Shown: piece after piece, positions 56,943 to 64,000 of the stretch | Position numbering within the stretch: the stretch's first letter is position 1 | Layout: the number at the start of each line of letters is the position of its first letter | From: Oceanispirochaeta crateris | Lineage (GTDB): Bacteria > Spirochaetota > Spirochaetia > DSM-2461 | Reading direction: 5' to 3' | DNA: 64,000 nt | Assembly (NCBI RefSeq): GCF_008329965.1 | Contig: NZ_CP036150.1 | Coordinates: forward strand, 2,232,001 to 2,296,000 | Translations under genes and position numbers: made by a program | The notes under the pieces: model-generated | Told to the model about the DNA's origin: nothing | Seen by the model: the letters and a program-made list of their open reading frames with translations, nothing else | Database searches by the model: none

Positions 56943-56973
56943 TTATTGCTTAATAATATCACTATATTGCTAT
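56943..56973. promoter_or_regulatory. AraC-type paired operator, second copy
   Basis: TTATTGCTTA (56943-56952) and ATATTGCTAT (56964-56973) with the same 21-bp phasing as at 28080-28110, followed by the same TTT. A third TATTGCTT half-site lies at 56912-56919 and overlaps a minus-strand TATAAT -10. Confidence 0.65.
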
Positions 56974-57080
56974 TTTTATTATAAATTCAATTATAAACTG
57001 AAGGGAGTAAAGCTTCTTTTGTTTCCCACCAGGAGTAATCCATTCCTACATGATTTAAAAAAATAACGAGTCGATTAAGG

Positions 57081-57500
57081 TGACCTCAGCCTAAAATTAG
57101 ACCACTTTATAAATTACTTTCAAATGACATTCATTTTAATCTTATCTGCGGCCATTTATTGTTACAATCATTCCACCAAACATGGATTATTTGCTCAGCA
57201 TCTTTCAATGATCTAAAATAATTTGTATTTAAGCATTCATTTCAAAATATACCATTAAAGCTTTCAATATTTCTATTAACTGTTGGTGTCCCTGGCCTAG
57301 AGAATAAGATTTCAACATTATTATTAAAAGACCATTTATGAAGTTCTTTTCTTTTGACTTCAGGTCCAACGTCACACTTCAGATATTTCAAAAGAAACTC
57401 TCCTCTACAATTAAGTTCTAATAAATCAGCTAACTTACTTCCAGTAATTGAATGATCGATATAAATCAGGTGATTGCTTCTCTTCGAAAATGCTCTGTGT
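57081..57500 (-). mobile_element. Relic of an IS3-family element
   Basis: Starts with an IS407-type end (TGACCTCAGCCTAAAATTAG at 57081). The minus strand then reads HKWSFNNNVEILFSRPGTPT, NRNIESFNGIF, ECLNTNYFRSLKDAEQIIHVWWND with stops, the end of an integrase core. The 5' half and other end are gone. Confidence 0.75.
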
Positions 57501-57612
57501 AAGCTTAAGTTTTTTTCTACCCATTTGAACTATAATGAGCCCAGATATTAAGACACAGGTTTAAGGTGGGTTTCTCCTTGTAACAATTATCTGGGAGGAA
57601 TAAATTATTATT

Positions 57613-57930
57613 ATGAAACGAAAGAGTTACGACAAGAAATTTAAGGTAAAGGTAGCACTTGAGGCTATCCGTGGTGAAAAGAGCTTACAGGAGTTAGCTC
57701 AGCTCTATGGTATTCATGCAAACCAGATCAGCCTATGGAAAAAGCATCTCTTGGATGGTGTTGAGGATATATTTGAACGGCCAAATAAAAAGAAGACAGA
57801 TGTTTCTGAATCAGAATTGAAAGAGTCCGAACTCTATAAGAATATTGGTCAATTACAGGTAGAGAATCAATTTCTAAAAAAAAGTACAAGGAACTGTACG
57901 GGCACGATCCGGATTGATAGAACCGGATAA
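57613..57930 (+). CDS. IS3 OrfA with frameshift site
   Basis: 105 residues. HTH (LQELAQLYGIHANQISLWKKH) followed by a leucine-zipper-like helix (LYKNIGQLQVENQFLKK). An A8G run at 57876-57883 allows -1 frameshifting into the orfB frame, which is open from there, giving OrfAB transposase as in other IS3 elements. No lesion seen. Confidence 0.87.
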   Translation: MKRKSYDKKFKVKVALEAIRGEKSLQELAQLYGIHANQISLWKKHLLDGVEDIFERPNKKKTDVSESELKESELYKNIGQLQVENQFLKKSTRNCTGTIRIDRTG

Positions 57931-58753
57931 TTTGAATCTTTCAATCAAGAAACAGTGCAAGTTGCTTGATATCTCTCGTTCAAGCTTCTATTACAAGCCT
58001 ACAAATTCAAATGAGGCATGGGAACTGGATATGATTATTCTAATTATAGAGGAGTTAGGAAAAACCCCATTCTATGGGTATAGAAAGATCGCGGTCGCAT
58101 TGAATGATAAAGGTTATAAGATTACTAGAAAACAGGTACGGCGTCTTATGAAGAGGATGGGTTTGAGTGCTATTTACCCAAAGAGGAACCTTTCTAAAGC
58201 CAGAAAGGAGCATAAGAAGTATCCCTATTTGCTGAAAGGAAAAAGAATACTGTTTCCAAACCAAGTTTGGGCTACAGATATGACTTATCTAAAAATAAAC
58301 AATAACTTTGTGTATTTGGTAGCTGTTCTAGACCTATATAGCCGGAAGGTCTTATCCTGGAGAATTTCAAATACAATGGATGTGAGTTTTTGTGTCGATG
58401 CACTAGAAGAGGCTCTTATGCAGTATGGGATTCCTGCAATATTTAACACAGATCAAGGGAGCCAGTTTACTTCCGACGCATTTGTGGGTGTTCTAAAAGG
58501 GCATGGAATACAAATTAGCATGGATGGTAAAGGTCGTGCTCTGGATAATATTTACGTAGAACGATTGTGGAGGACTCTCAAGTATGAAGAAATTTACCTC
58601 CATAGTTATGACAGCATCATTGAACTGAGGACAGCTGTTAACAGATACTTCAACTTTTACAATAAGGAAAGATTTCATCAGTCCCTGGATTATGAAACAC
58701 CGGACGAAATCTACTATAGAACATTTATGTCAGCTGGTATGAGAGCTGCTTAA
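57914..58753 (+). CDS. IS3 OrfB transposase
   Basis: 279 residues, overlapping orfA by 17 bp. HTH_21 region (TPFYGYRKIAVALNDKGYKI), then the DDE core: WATDMTYLKINNNFVYLV, IFNTDQGSQFTSDAF and YVERLWRTLKYEEIYL. Intact, so this copy may still be active. Confidence 0.9.
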   Translation: MIEPDNLNLSIKKQCKLLDISRSSFYYKPTNSNEAWELDMIILIIEELGKTPFYGYRKIAVALNDKGYKITRKQVRRLMKRMGLSAIYPKRNLSKARKEHKKYPYLLKGKRILFPNQVWATDMTYLKINNNFVYLVAVLDLYSRKVLSWRISNTMDVSFCVDALEEALMQYGIPAIFNTDQGSQFTSDAFVGVLKGHGIQISMDGKGRALDNIYVERLWRTLKYEEIYLHSYDSIIELRTAVNRYFNFYNKERFHQSLDYETPDEIYYRTFMSAGMRAA

Positions 58754-58906
58754 TAAAGGGAAGGAATACACCTTAAAACTATCTGTTGTTGTGTTGACGA
58801 AAGGGCTCACTATAGAACCTCCCTCATTTAAGTTTAATCTAAATTATAAATGTATCCAAATTTCGTGGGGGCAGTCTGATCCTGCCCCGAAAAAACGGAG
58901 TATCAG

Positions 58907-59791
58907 TTAAGCCACATTTCCCGTTTCATAATACTTACTTTCTTTCTCATCAGGAGTCAACCAATTATTTGCTGAGTGCTTCCTGATCCTGTTGTAGTAA
59001 ATTTCAATATACCAATAAAGATCCTTATTCAATTCTTCCATCGTTCGGTATTTCCGGTGATAAATCAATCGTGTTTTCAGTGTATGAAAGAATGATTCTG
59101 CAACGGCATTGTCCCAACAATTTCCTTTTCGGCTCATACTTTGGACAGCATCCACTGACTCTAAAAGGGATCTGAATTGTTCTGATGCATACTGGATACC
59201 TCGATCGCTATGAACAAGCATTCCCTTTGGATTATTATTCCGATATAGATATTTTTTAAAGGCATTACAGGTAGAGTCCGCAGAGAGACTTTTGTTAAGA
59301 TCCCAGCCAACAACTTTACGAGAATAAAGGTCTATAAATACAGATAAATACATCCACTTGGATGCAACCTTGATATATGTGATATCCCCAACTACGGCTA
59401 CATTGGGCATTTCTGGATTAAAATGACGATTCAAAATGTTGTCAGGAATCCATTCTTTATGATCTGAATCTGTTGTAACGACAAACTGCTTCTGTATCTT
59501 GCATCTAAGCCCCATTTCCTTCATAAGAGCTGCTACACGGCTTCTATAGACAGTTTTATACTGAGGATCATCATGCAAATCCTCTGTGATCAAAGGACTT
59601 CCTGCCATTTGTTTGTGCTTAATATAAAAAAGCTCACTGATCTTGGTCATCAGTTTTTCTTTGGCTATCCTTCTGGAAGATTTTGATCGTCCTTGCCAGT
59701 CATAAAATCCGCTCTCAGAGACATTAAGATTATGGCACATTCTCACCACCGGAAATTCAGAGCGACACTCTTGTATAAAGAAGTATTTCAT
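58907..59791 (-). CDS. IS3 OrfB transposase (second type)
   Basis: 294 residues. HTH_21 part (LFYIKHKQMAGSPLITEDLH) and DDE core: VVGDITYIKVASKWMYLSVF, LVHSDRGIQYASEQF and AVAESFFHTLKTRLIY. Intact. Only distantly related to the other two transposases here. Confidence 0.9.
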   Translation of the reverse strand: MKYFFIQECRSEFPVVRMCHNLNVSESGFYDWQGRSKSSRRIAKEKLMTKISELFYIKHKQMAGSPLITEDLHDDPQYKTVYRSRVAALMKEMGLRCKIQKQFVVTTDSDHKEWIPDNILNRHFNPEMPNVAVVGDITYIKVASKWMYLSVFIDLYSRKVVGWDLNKSLSADSTCNAFKKYLYRNNNPKGMLVHSDRGIQYASEQFRSLLESVDAVQSMSRKGNCWDNAVAESFFHTLKTRLIYHRKYRTMEELNKDLYWYIEIYYNRIRKHSANNWLTPDEKESKYYETGNVA

Positions 59792-60093
59792 TTCGGTGTT
59801 TTGCTGAAAATGGCCAATGCTTTTTTTAATATATCGCGGTCCATCTCTGCATCATAAAGCTGCTTTTCAAGATCTCGAATCTTTCTTTGATCAGGAGTCA
59901 AAGCCTCGATTCCATTACCAGGAAATGCCAAGTTACCATTTGTTGAAAGTTGACGCTTCCAGTTCCCAATCAAACCATTAGCAATTCCCAAGGATTGCTC
60001 TACGCTGTGAGCTGTCCGACCTGGTTCTTCTGAAAGTGCTATCGCGTTTCTTTTGAATTCTGCATCATAGCGACGTCTTTTTTTCTCATTCAT
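59788..60093 (-). CDS. IS3 OrfA (second type)
   Basis: 101 residues. HTH_Tnp_1 (RRRYDAEFKRNAIALSEEPG, SVEQSLGIANGLIGNWKRQ) and a coiled C-terminus (IRDLEKQLYDAEMDRDILKKA). Ends 4 bp inside orfB. GAGGTAAT-type ribosome site upstream. Confidence 0.88.
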   Translation of the reverse strand: MNEKKRRRYDAEFKRNAIALSEEPGRTAHSVEQSLGIANGLIGNWKRQLSTNGNLAFPGNGIEALTPDQRKIRDLEKQLYDAEMDRDILKKALAIFSKTPK

Positions 60094-60158
60094 AGTTATT
60101 ACCTCATTTTATTAAAAATCGGTCTTAACTACTACTCCGGGAAATCAAGGCAGGATCA

Positions 60159-60374
60159 ATACGGATTTCATTTTTAGACGTATCTCCATACTTCCGCTTC
60201 CAATTATAGACAGTATTTGTTGTAATTCCTTATTCTAGAGCTATATCCTTAGTACTCTTACCATTTCTAAGTTCATCTAAAATATGATACGGATTCTAGG
60301 AATGAGGTCAATTCTTCCCTCCCAGATAAATGTGAACCCTTTTTCTTAAATCTATTAATTTTAGAGTGTCCCAT
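60159..60374 (-). pseudogene. Relic of a transposase HTH (orfA) gene
   Basis: Minus strand, AGGAG before an ATG at 60374 (MGHSKINRFKKKGS), then a shift into ILDELRNGKSTKDIAL, stop, GITTNTVYNWKRKYGDTS. It is an IS3-type OrfA helix-turn-helix with a stop and a frameshift, cut by the element at 58877-60158. Confidence 0.6.
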
Positions 60375-60438
60375 AGTTTCTCCTGTTATTCGTTTTTATG
60401 GTTAAAAACTTTTTAACAGAATGCTATGGGACTTTTTT
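60368..60438 (+). terminator. Long hairpin with U-tract
   Basis: GTCCCATAG (60368-60376) pairs with CTATGGGAC (60424-60432), with an inner CTGTTA/TAACAG stem, then six T. Terminator-like in the plus direction, isolating the ABC operon from the mobile-element zone, or an end structure of the relic. Confidence 0.5.
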
Positions 60439-60462
60439 ATTTTAATCCCCTAGGGTGATACT

Positions 60463-60486
60463 TAATATAAACACTAATATAAACAC
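60463..60486 (+). repeat. Tandem 12-bp repeat (TAATATAAACAC twice) upstream of a promoter
   Basis: Two perfect adjacent copies ending 33 bp before the -35 of the promoter at 60519. A possible regulator site. Confidence 0.4.
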
Positions 60487-60518
60487 TTAATTTCGACATT
60501 GGTATTGATAATATTTTG

Positions 60519-60546
60519 TTGACAAATACAGGATCTATTTTACAAT
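60519..60546 (+). promoter_or_regulatory. Sigma-70-type promoter of the third ABC operon
   Basis: TTGACA (60519-60524), 16-bp spacer, TACAAT (60541-60546), 33 bp before the GTG start of the binding-protein gene. Confidence 0.6.
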
Positions 60547-60579
60547 TACTTTACAAATCAAATAAACAAGGAGGTTCAG

Positions 60580-61542
60580 GTGAAAAAAATATTAATAGTT
60601 CTCCTGATCACAATGGTAGCGTTCAGCGCTGTCGCAAACGGACAAAAAGATGCAGCTGAAGGACCCCTACAATTAAAGGCAGTGGGCGTCACATTAGGTG
60701 ACATAGGGAATCCATTTTTCTTCCAGATGGGAGAAGGTGCCAAAGCAGCGGCTATGGAAATTGGCGGAGCGAATGTGCGTGTTGCTGTTGAATCTGCTCA
60801 ATATGACCTGAACAAACAGGTCAGCCAGATTGAAAATTTTATCGCATCAGGTGTTCAGATCATTGTACTCAATGCTGTTGACTCAAAAGGAATTGCACCT
60901 GCTGTTCGTAGAGCCGTAGAAGCTGGTGTTATTGTCATCGCAGCAGACGTCGGTGCAGAAGGTGGTGTTAATGCCACAGTAACTTCCAACAACTACCAGG
61001 CTGGAGTTCAGGCTGGAGAGTATATTGTCAAAAAACTCGGTGGAAAAGGAAAGGTTGTTATTGCTAACGGACCTCCTGTAACTGCAGTTATTGACCGTGT
61101 AAACGGTGCCAAAGAAGTATTTGCCAAGAATCCCGGAATTGAAATTCTTTCAGACAACCAGAATGCCGGTGGAAGCCGTGATGGTGGATTGAATGTTATG
61201 CAGGACCTTCTGACAGCATTTCCTGTTATTGATGCTGTTTTTGCCATCAATGACCCCACCGGAATTGGCTGTGAGTTGGCTATCAAACAGGCAAAAAGAG
61301 AGTCTGAAATGTTTGTAGTCGGTGTTGACGGATCTCCTGATGGTGAAGTTGCGATTACTCAGAAAGGATCAATTTTTGAAGCCACACCTGCACAGGACCC
61401 CTACACAATGGCTAAAACTGCTGTAGAAATAGGATGGGAAATCATGCAGGGTAACAAACCTGCCGAAGAAACTATTCTGATTCCTGTAGAACTGATCACT
61501 GCAGACAATGTTGCCTCCTATAAGGGCTGGACAAGTAAATAA
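60580..61542 (+). CDS. Sugar ABC transporter substrate-binding protein (RbsB family)
   Basis: 320 residues from a GTG at 60580 (AAGGAGG upstream). Signal peptide MKKILIVLLITMVAFSAVA, then ANGQKD. RbsB core: GDIGNPFFFQMGEGA, GVQIIVLNAVDSKGI, NGPPVTAVIDRVNGAKEVF, DAVFAINDPTGIGCELA and TPAQDPYTMAKTAV. It probably binds ribose or a related monosaccharide. First gene of the binding protein / ATPase / permease operon. Confidence 0.92.
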   Translation: MKKILIVLLITMVAFSAVANGQKDAAEGPLQLKAVGVTLGDIGNPFFFQMGEGAKAAAMEIGGANVRVAVESAQYDLNKQVSQIENFIASGVQIIVLNAVDSKGIAPAVRRAVEAGVIVIAADVGAEGGVNATVTSNNYQAGVQAGEYIVKKLGGKGKVVIANGPPVTAVIDRVNGAKEVFAKNPGIEILSDNQNAGGSRDGGLNVMQDLLTAFPVIDAVFAINDPTGIGCELAIKQAKRESEMFVVGVDGSPDGEVAITQKGSIFEATPAQDPYTMAKTAVEIGWEIMQGNKPAEETILIPVELITADNVASYKGWTSK

Positions 61543-61560
61543 GTCCGATCAAACCATATT

Positions 61561-61599
61561 GAACTGCTTTTCCGTTAATGGAAGAGCAGTTCTTTTTTT
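61561..61599 (+). terminator. Attenuator between binding protein and ATPase genes
   Basis: 13-bp stem (GAACTGCTTTTCC with GGAAGAGCAGTTC, one G-U pair), 6-nt loop, then seven T. It should terminate part of the transcripts so that binding protein is made in excess. Confidence 0.82.
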
Positions 61600-61611
61600 A
61601 GGGAATACAAA

Positions 61612-63141
61612 ATGAAAGACGAGAACCTAACCCTACGTGTAAAGGGGCTCAGCAAGTCTTTTCCAGGAGTGAAGGCTCTGGATAAGGCAGAACTGGAAAT
61701 ACATCCTGGAGAAGTCCATGTTGTCATGGGTGAGAATGGTGCCGGAAAAAGCACGCTAATGAAGATTCTTGCCGGAGTGTATACCGCCGATGAAGGTGAG
61801 ATATATCTGTCAGGTGAATTGACTCAAATAAATGGGACCCTCGATGCCATCAGCAAAGGTATCAATCTTATTTATCAGGAACTCAGTGTGGCGCCCAATC
61901 TGACAGTGGCAGAAAATATTTTTATGGGCAGCGAGATATCACGGTTTCAATTGGTGCAACGGGACAAAATGATAGAAAAATCCAGAGTGGTCCTGAAACG
62001 CTTGGGAGCAGAATTTGATCCGACAATGCTGGCTGGAAAACTATCCATTGCCGAGCAGCAGCAGATTGAAATTGCCAGAGCTTTGATTCATGAAAGCAAG
62101 GTCCTGATCATGGATGAACCAACGGCCGCCTTGAGTGATAGAGAAACAGAGAAACTCTTTGAAGTCGTTATGTCTCTCAAGAACCAGGGAATTTCCATTA
62201 TATATATCAGTCACCGTCTGAATGAAGTGACCCGCATCGCCGATAGAGTCACCGTACTACGAGACGGTAAATACATTGGGACTCTAGCTAAAGAAGAGAT
62301 TGTTTCATCCAAAGTAGTGTCCATGATGGTGGGCCGGTCTCTGGATGATTTCTATAAACATGAAATTAATACAGATATCAGAAGAGGCACATTTGTTGTC
62401 GAAAATTTCTCCGACGGTAAAACAATCAAGAATGTCAGTTTTGATGTTGGTTCAGGAGAGATCCTTGGTTTGTCAGGACTCGTCGGTGCTGGACGGACTG
62501 AAATGGCCAGGATGATCTTCGGTATTGACCGTAAAGTCTCTGGTCAGGTTTATCTGGATGGAGAACAAATTACGATAAAGAACCCCGGCGATGCCATATA
62601 TCATGGCCTCGGCTATGTTCCGGAAGACCGAAAGTTGCAGGGTCTTTTTTTAGATATGAGCGTAGGTGACAACATTGGTATGAACGTCCTGGGTAAACTG
62701 GCCAAGGGGGGGATTCTTTCAAAGGGGAGTAATAATCGTTTTTCAGGCTCCTCCATAGCAGAATTGAATATTAAGGTAACCTCTCCAAATGTCAGAGTAC
62801 AGAAGCTTTCAGGAGGGAACCAGCAAAAGGTTCTTCTCGCCCGCTGGCTGGCCATAAAACCTAAAGTTCTCATCCTGGATGAGCCGACCAGAGGAGTGGA
62901 TGTTGGAGCCAAAAGCGAAATATACAGGATTATCGGAGAACTGGCTTCCAGTGGTGTTGCCGTCATCTTCATATCCAGTGAACTCCCCGAAATTGTGGGA
63001 ATCTGTCAGAGAATTCTGATTATGCGCGAAGGAAGTCTTATTGGTGAGATTTCAGATCGCTCAGAGATTACTCAGGAAAATATAATGTCCTATGCCACGG
63101 GTGTCCGTGAAGCAGATTACAGCTATACAAAGGAGGGTTGA
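61612..63141 (+). CDS. Sugar ABC transporter ATP-binding protein (RbsA family)
   Basis: 509 residues, two halves: GENGAGKSTLMKIL, LSIAEQQQIEIARAL, LIMDEPTAAL; then GLVGAGRTEMARM, LSGGNQQKVLLARWL and LILDEPTRGVDVG. All RbsA signatures present, degenerate second Walker A as usual. Followed after 1 bp by the permease. Confidence 0.93.
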   Translation: MKDENLTLRVKGLSKSFPGVKALDKAELEIHPGEVHVVMGENGAGKSTLMKILAGVYTADEGEIYLSGELTQINGTLDAISKGINLIYQELSVAPNLTVAENIFMGSEISRFQLVQRDKMIEKSRVVLKRLGAEFDPTMLAGKLSIAEQQQIEIARALIHESKVLIMDEPTAALSDRETEKLFEVVMSLKNQGISIIYISHRLNEVTRIADRVTVLRDGKYIGTLAKEEIVSSKVVSMMVGRSLDDFYKHEINTDIRRGTFVVENFSDGKTIKNVSFDVGSGEILGLSGLVGAGRTEMARMIFGIDRKVSGQVYLDGEQITIKNPGDAIYHGLGYVPEDRKLQGLFLDMSVGDNIGMNVLGKLAKGGILSKGSNNRFSGSSIAELNIKVTSPNVRVQKLSGGNQQKVLLARWLAIKPKVLILDEPTRGVDVGAKSEIYRIIGELASSGVAVIFISSELPEIVGICQRILIMREGSLIGEISDRSEITQENIMSYATGVREADYSYTKEG

Positions 63142-63142
63142 A

Positions 63143-64000
63143 GTGAAAAAGCCCCAATTTTTAACGAATACATCTTTTATGAAGAATCTGGGAATCTTTC
63201 CCATACTGGTACTGATCCTTATTTTGTTCTCATTTCTTAATCCCTACTTTATGACAAATCATAATATGACAAATGTACTGCGCCAAGCCTCCATCAATAT
63301 TGTTTTGGCTGCAGGGATGACAATGGTCATTCTCACAGGTGGTATAGACCTGTCCGTCGGATCAATTCTAGCCTCAGGAGCAGTTATTTCAGTGTCTGTA
63401 TCCCTGATGCCTACACTTGCCCCCCTGGCAGTGCCCATCGGTCTGCTCTTCGGTCTTCTGATCGGACTGATTAATGGAGCTTTGATTTCCTTTGTCGGTT
63501 TGCCGCCCTTTATTGTCACTTTGGGCAGCATGACAGTCTTCAGAGGAGCAGCCTACTTGTTGGCTAATGGCACAACGGTCATAAACAACGACCTTGGATT
63601 TGCCTGGATAGGAAATGAATACATCGGTCCTCTCCCCTGGCTTTCGGCCATTGCTCTGATTGTGATTCTGGCTATCTGGTTTCTCCTGAAGAGAACTGTC
63701 ACGGGTATCCGAATTTATGCCGTGGGAGGAAACGAGGAAGCAGCCAAACTGACGGGAATTAAAACCTGGAAAATACTGCTGATTGTCTATGGATTAAGCG
63801 GTTTGCTTTCAGGTTTGGCCGGAGTCATGCTGGCCAGCCGGCTTTACAGCGGGAACGGGCTACTCGGTCAAGGTTACGAACTGGATGCCATTGCTGCGGT
63901 TATCCTGGGAGGAACCAGTATGACCGGAGGTATTGGAGGAATATTCGGAACCCTTATAGGGGCGCTGATAATTGCGGTACTGAATAATGGTCTAACCATC
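63143..64000 (+). CDS. Sugar ABC transporter permease (RbsC family), partial at the right edge
   Basis: 286 codons from a GTG at 63143 (AGGAGGG upstream) to the window end, without a stop. RbsC motifs: GMTMVILTGGIDLSVGSILAS, LPPFIVTLGSMTVFRGAAYL, GVMLASRLYSGNGLLG and GYELDAIAAVILGGTSMTGG. About nine helices visible; only the last part is missing. Confidence 0.9.
   Translation, partial: MKKPQFLTNTSFMKNLGIFPILVLILILFSFLNPYFMTNHNMTNVLRQASINIVLAAGMTMVILTGGIDLSVGSILASGAVISVSVSLMPTLAPLAVPIGLLFGLLIGLINGALISFVGLPPFIVTLGSMTVFRGAAYLLANGTTVINNDLGFAWIGNEYIGPLPWLSAIALIVILAIWFLLKRTVTGIRIYAVGGNEEAAKLTGIKTWKILLIVYGLSGLLSGLAGVMLASRLYSGNGLLGQGYELDAIAAVILGGTSMTGGIGGIFGTLIGALIIAVLNNGLTI

Larger units (their letters stand above)
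57531..58814 (+). mobile_element. Full-length IS3-family element with 4-bp direct repeats
   Basis: 1284 bp. Left end TATAATGAGCCC and inverted right end TATAGTGAGCCC. Both flanks carry GAAC (57527-57530 and 58815-58818), which looks like a target duplication and so a fairly recent insertion. Related to the 37183 element by end sequence and transposase. Confidence 0.87.
58877..60158 (-). mobile_element. IS3-family element (second type), minus orientation
   Basis: 1282 bp with TG...CA ends: TGATCCTGCCCCGAAAAAAC at 58877 and its imperfect inverse ending GGCAGGATCA at 60158; the ends share CGGAGTA and AGTTAAG further in. No target duplication. Encodes orfA and orfB overlapping by ATGA. Confidence 0.83.

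Noticed and set aside
1-64000. CRISPR arrays, tRNA or rRNA genes
   Set aside because: No regularly spaced repeats, cloverleaf or rRNA-like stretches were noticed on either strand, though a covariance-model scan was not possible.

Overview
The window looks like a chromosomal segment of a free-living, probably marine or sediment spirochaete (Spirochaeta/Oceanispirochaeta-like). This is inferred from the number of RbsB/RbsA/RbsC-type sugar importers, from binding-protein signal peptides that run into AxGSQ, SNGQ or ANGQ, and from the moderately AT-rich coding. No rRNA, tRNA or CRISPR array was seen. The assignment is inference; no marker gene is present.

Layout. 1-5400: a partial aldo/keto reductase, then an iron block (feoA, feoB, a FeoB-associated Cys-rich peptide, a NapH-like membrane ferredoxin and a partner protein). 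5500-10540: thioredoxin, a small unknown and three c-di-GMP genes. 11098-16638: a tight five-gene block with a GNAT-HDAC fusion, two D-Ala-D-Ala-ligase-like ATP-grasp enzymes, a GNAT and a lysine 2,3-aminomutase-like radical SAM enzyme. It looks like a pathway that makes and joins a beta-lysine-type amino acid, and is the best candidate here for an undescribed system. 16682-24280: lipoprotein phosphoesterase, pentapeptide-repeat protein, MocA-type oxidoreductase, MntP, and a ROK regulator divergent from a GH94 cellobiose phosphorylase across a perfect palindrome.

24281-60440 is an accessory sugar-metabolism region studded with insertion sequences and their relics. By eye it is more AT-rich than the segment before it. 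It holds a D-lyxose-isomerase-like / PfkB-kinase / mannitol-1-P-dehydrogenase-like operon with a divergent AraC regulator, a NagB-like/ABC operon with a divergent ROK regulator, two paralogous mutarotase-like proteins, a zinc alcohol dehydrogenase, and a second ABC operon with a membrane desaturase and a UroD/MtaA-family protein. Upstream of that operon lies a sugar-binding protein / histidine kinase / NtrC-type regulator trio. The operon carries a perfect -24/-12 sigma-54 promoter with a palindrome about 80-110 bp upstream, so a complete sense-and-import circuit can be read from sequence alone. A paired 21-bp-spaced operator in front of the lyxose isomerase operon recurs at the same distance and orientation in front of a UroD-family gene 29 kb away, which suggests a shared AraC regulon.

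60463-64000: a third, complete-looking rbs-type ABC operon that runs off the end of the window, with an attenuator hairpin between the binding-protein gene and the ATPase gene. Mobile DNA includes three full-length IS3-family elements, a decayed IS407-like element, IS66 and IS3 relics, and a 98-bp MITE-like miniature that appears to derive from the IS407-like family.
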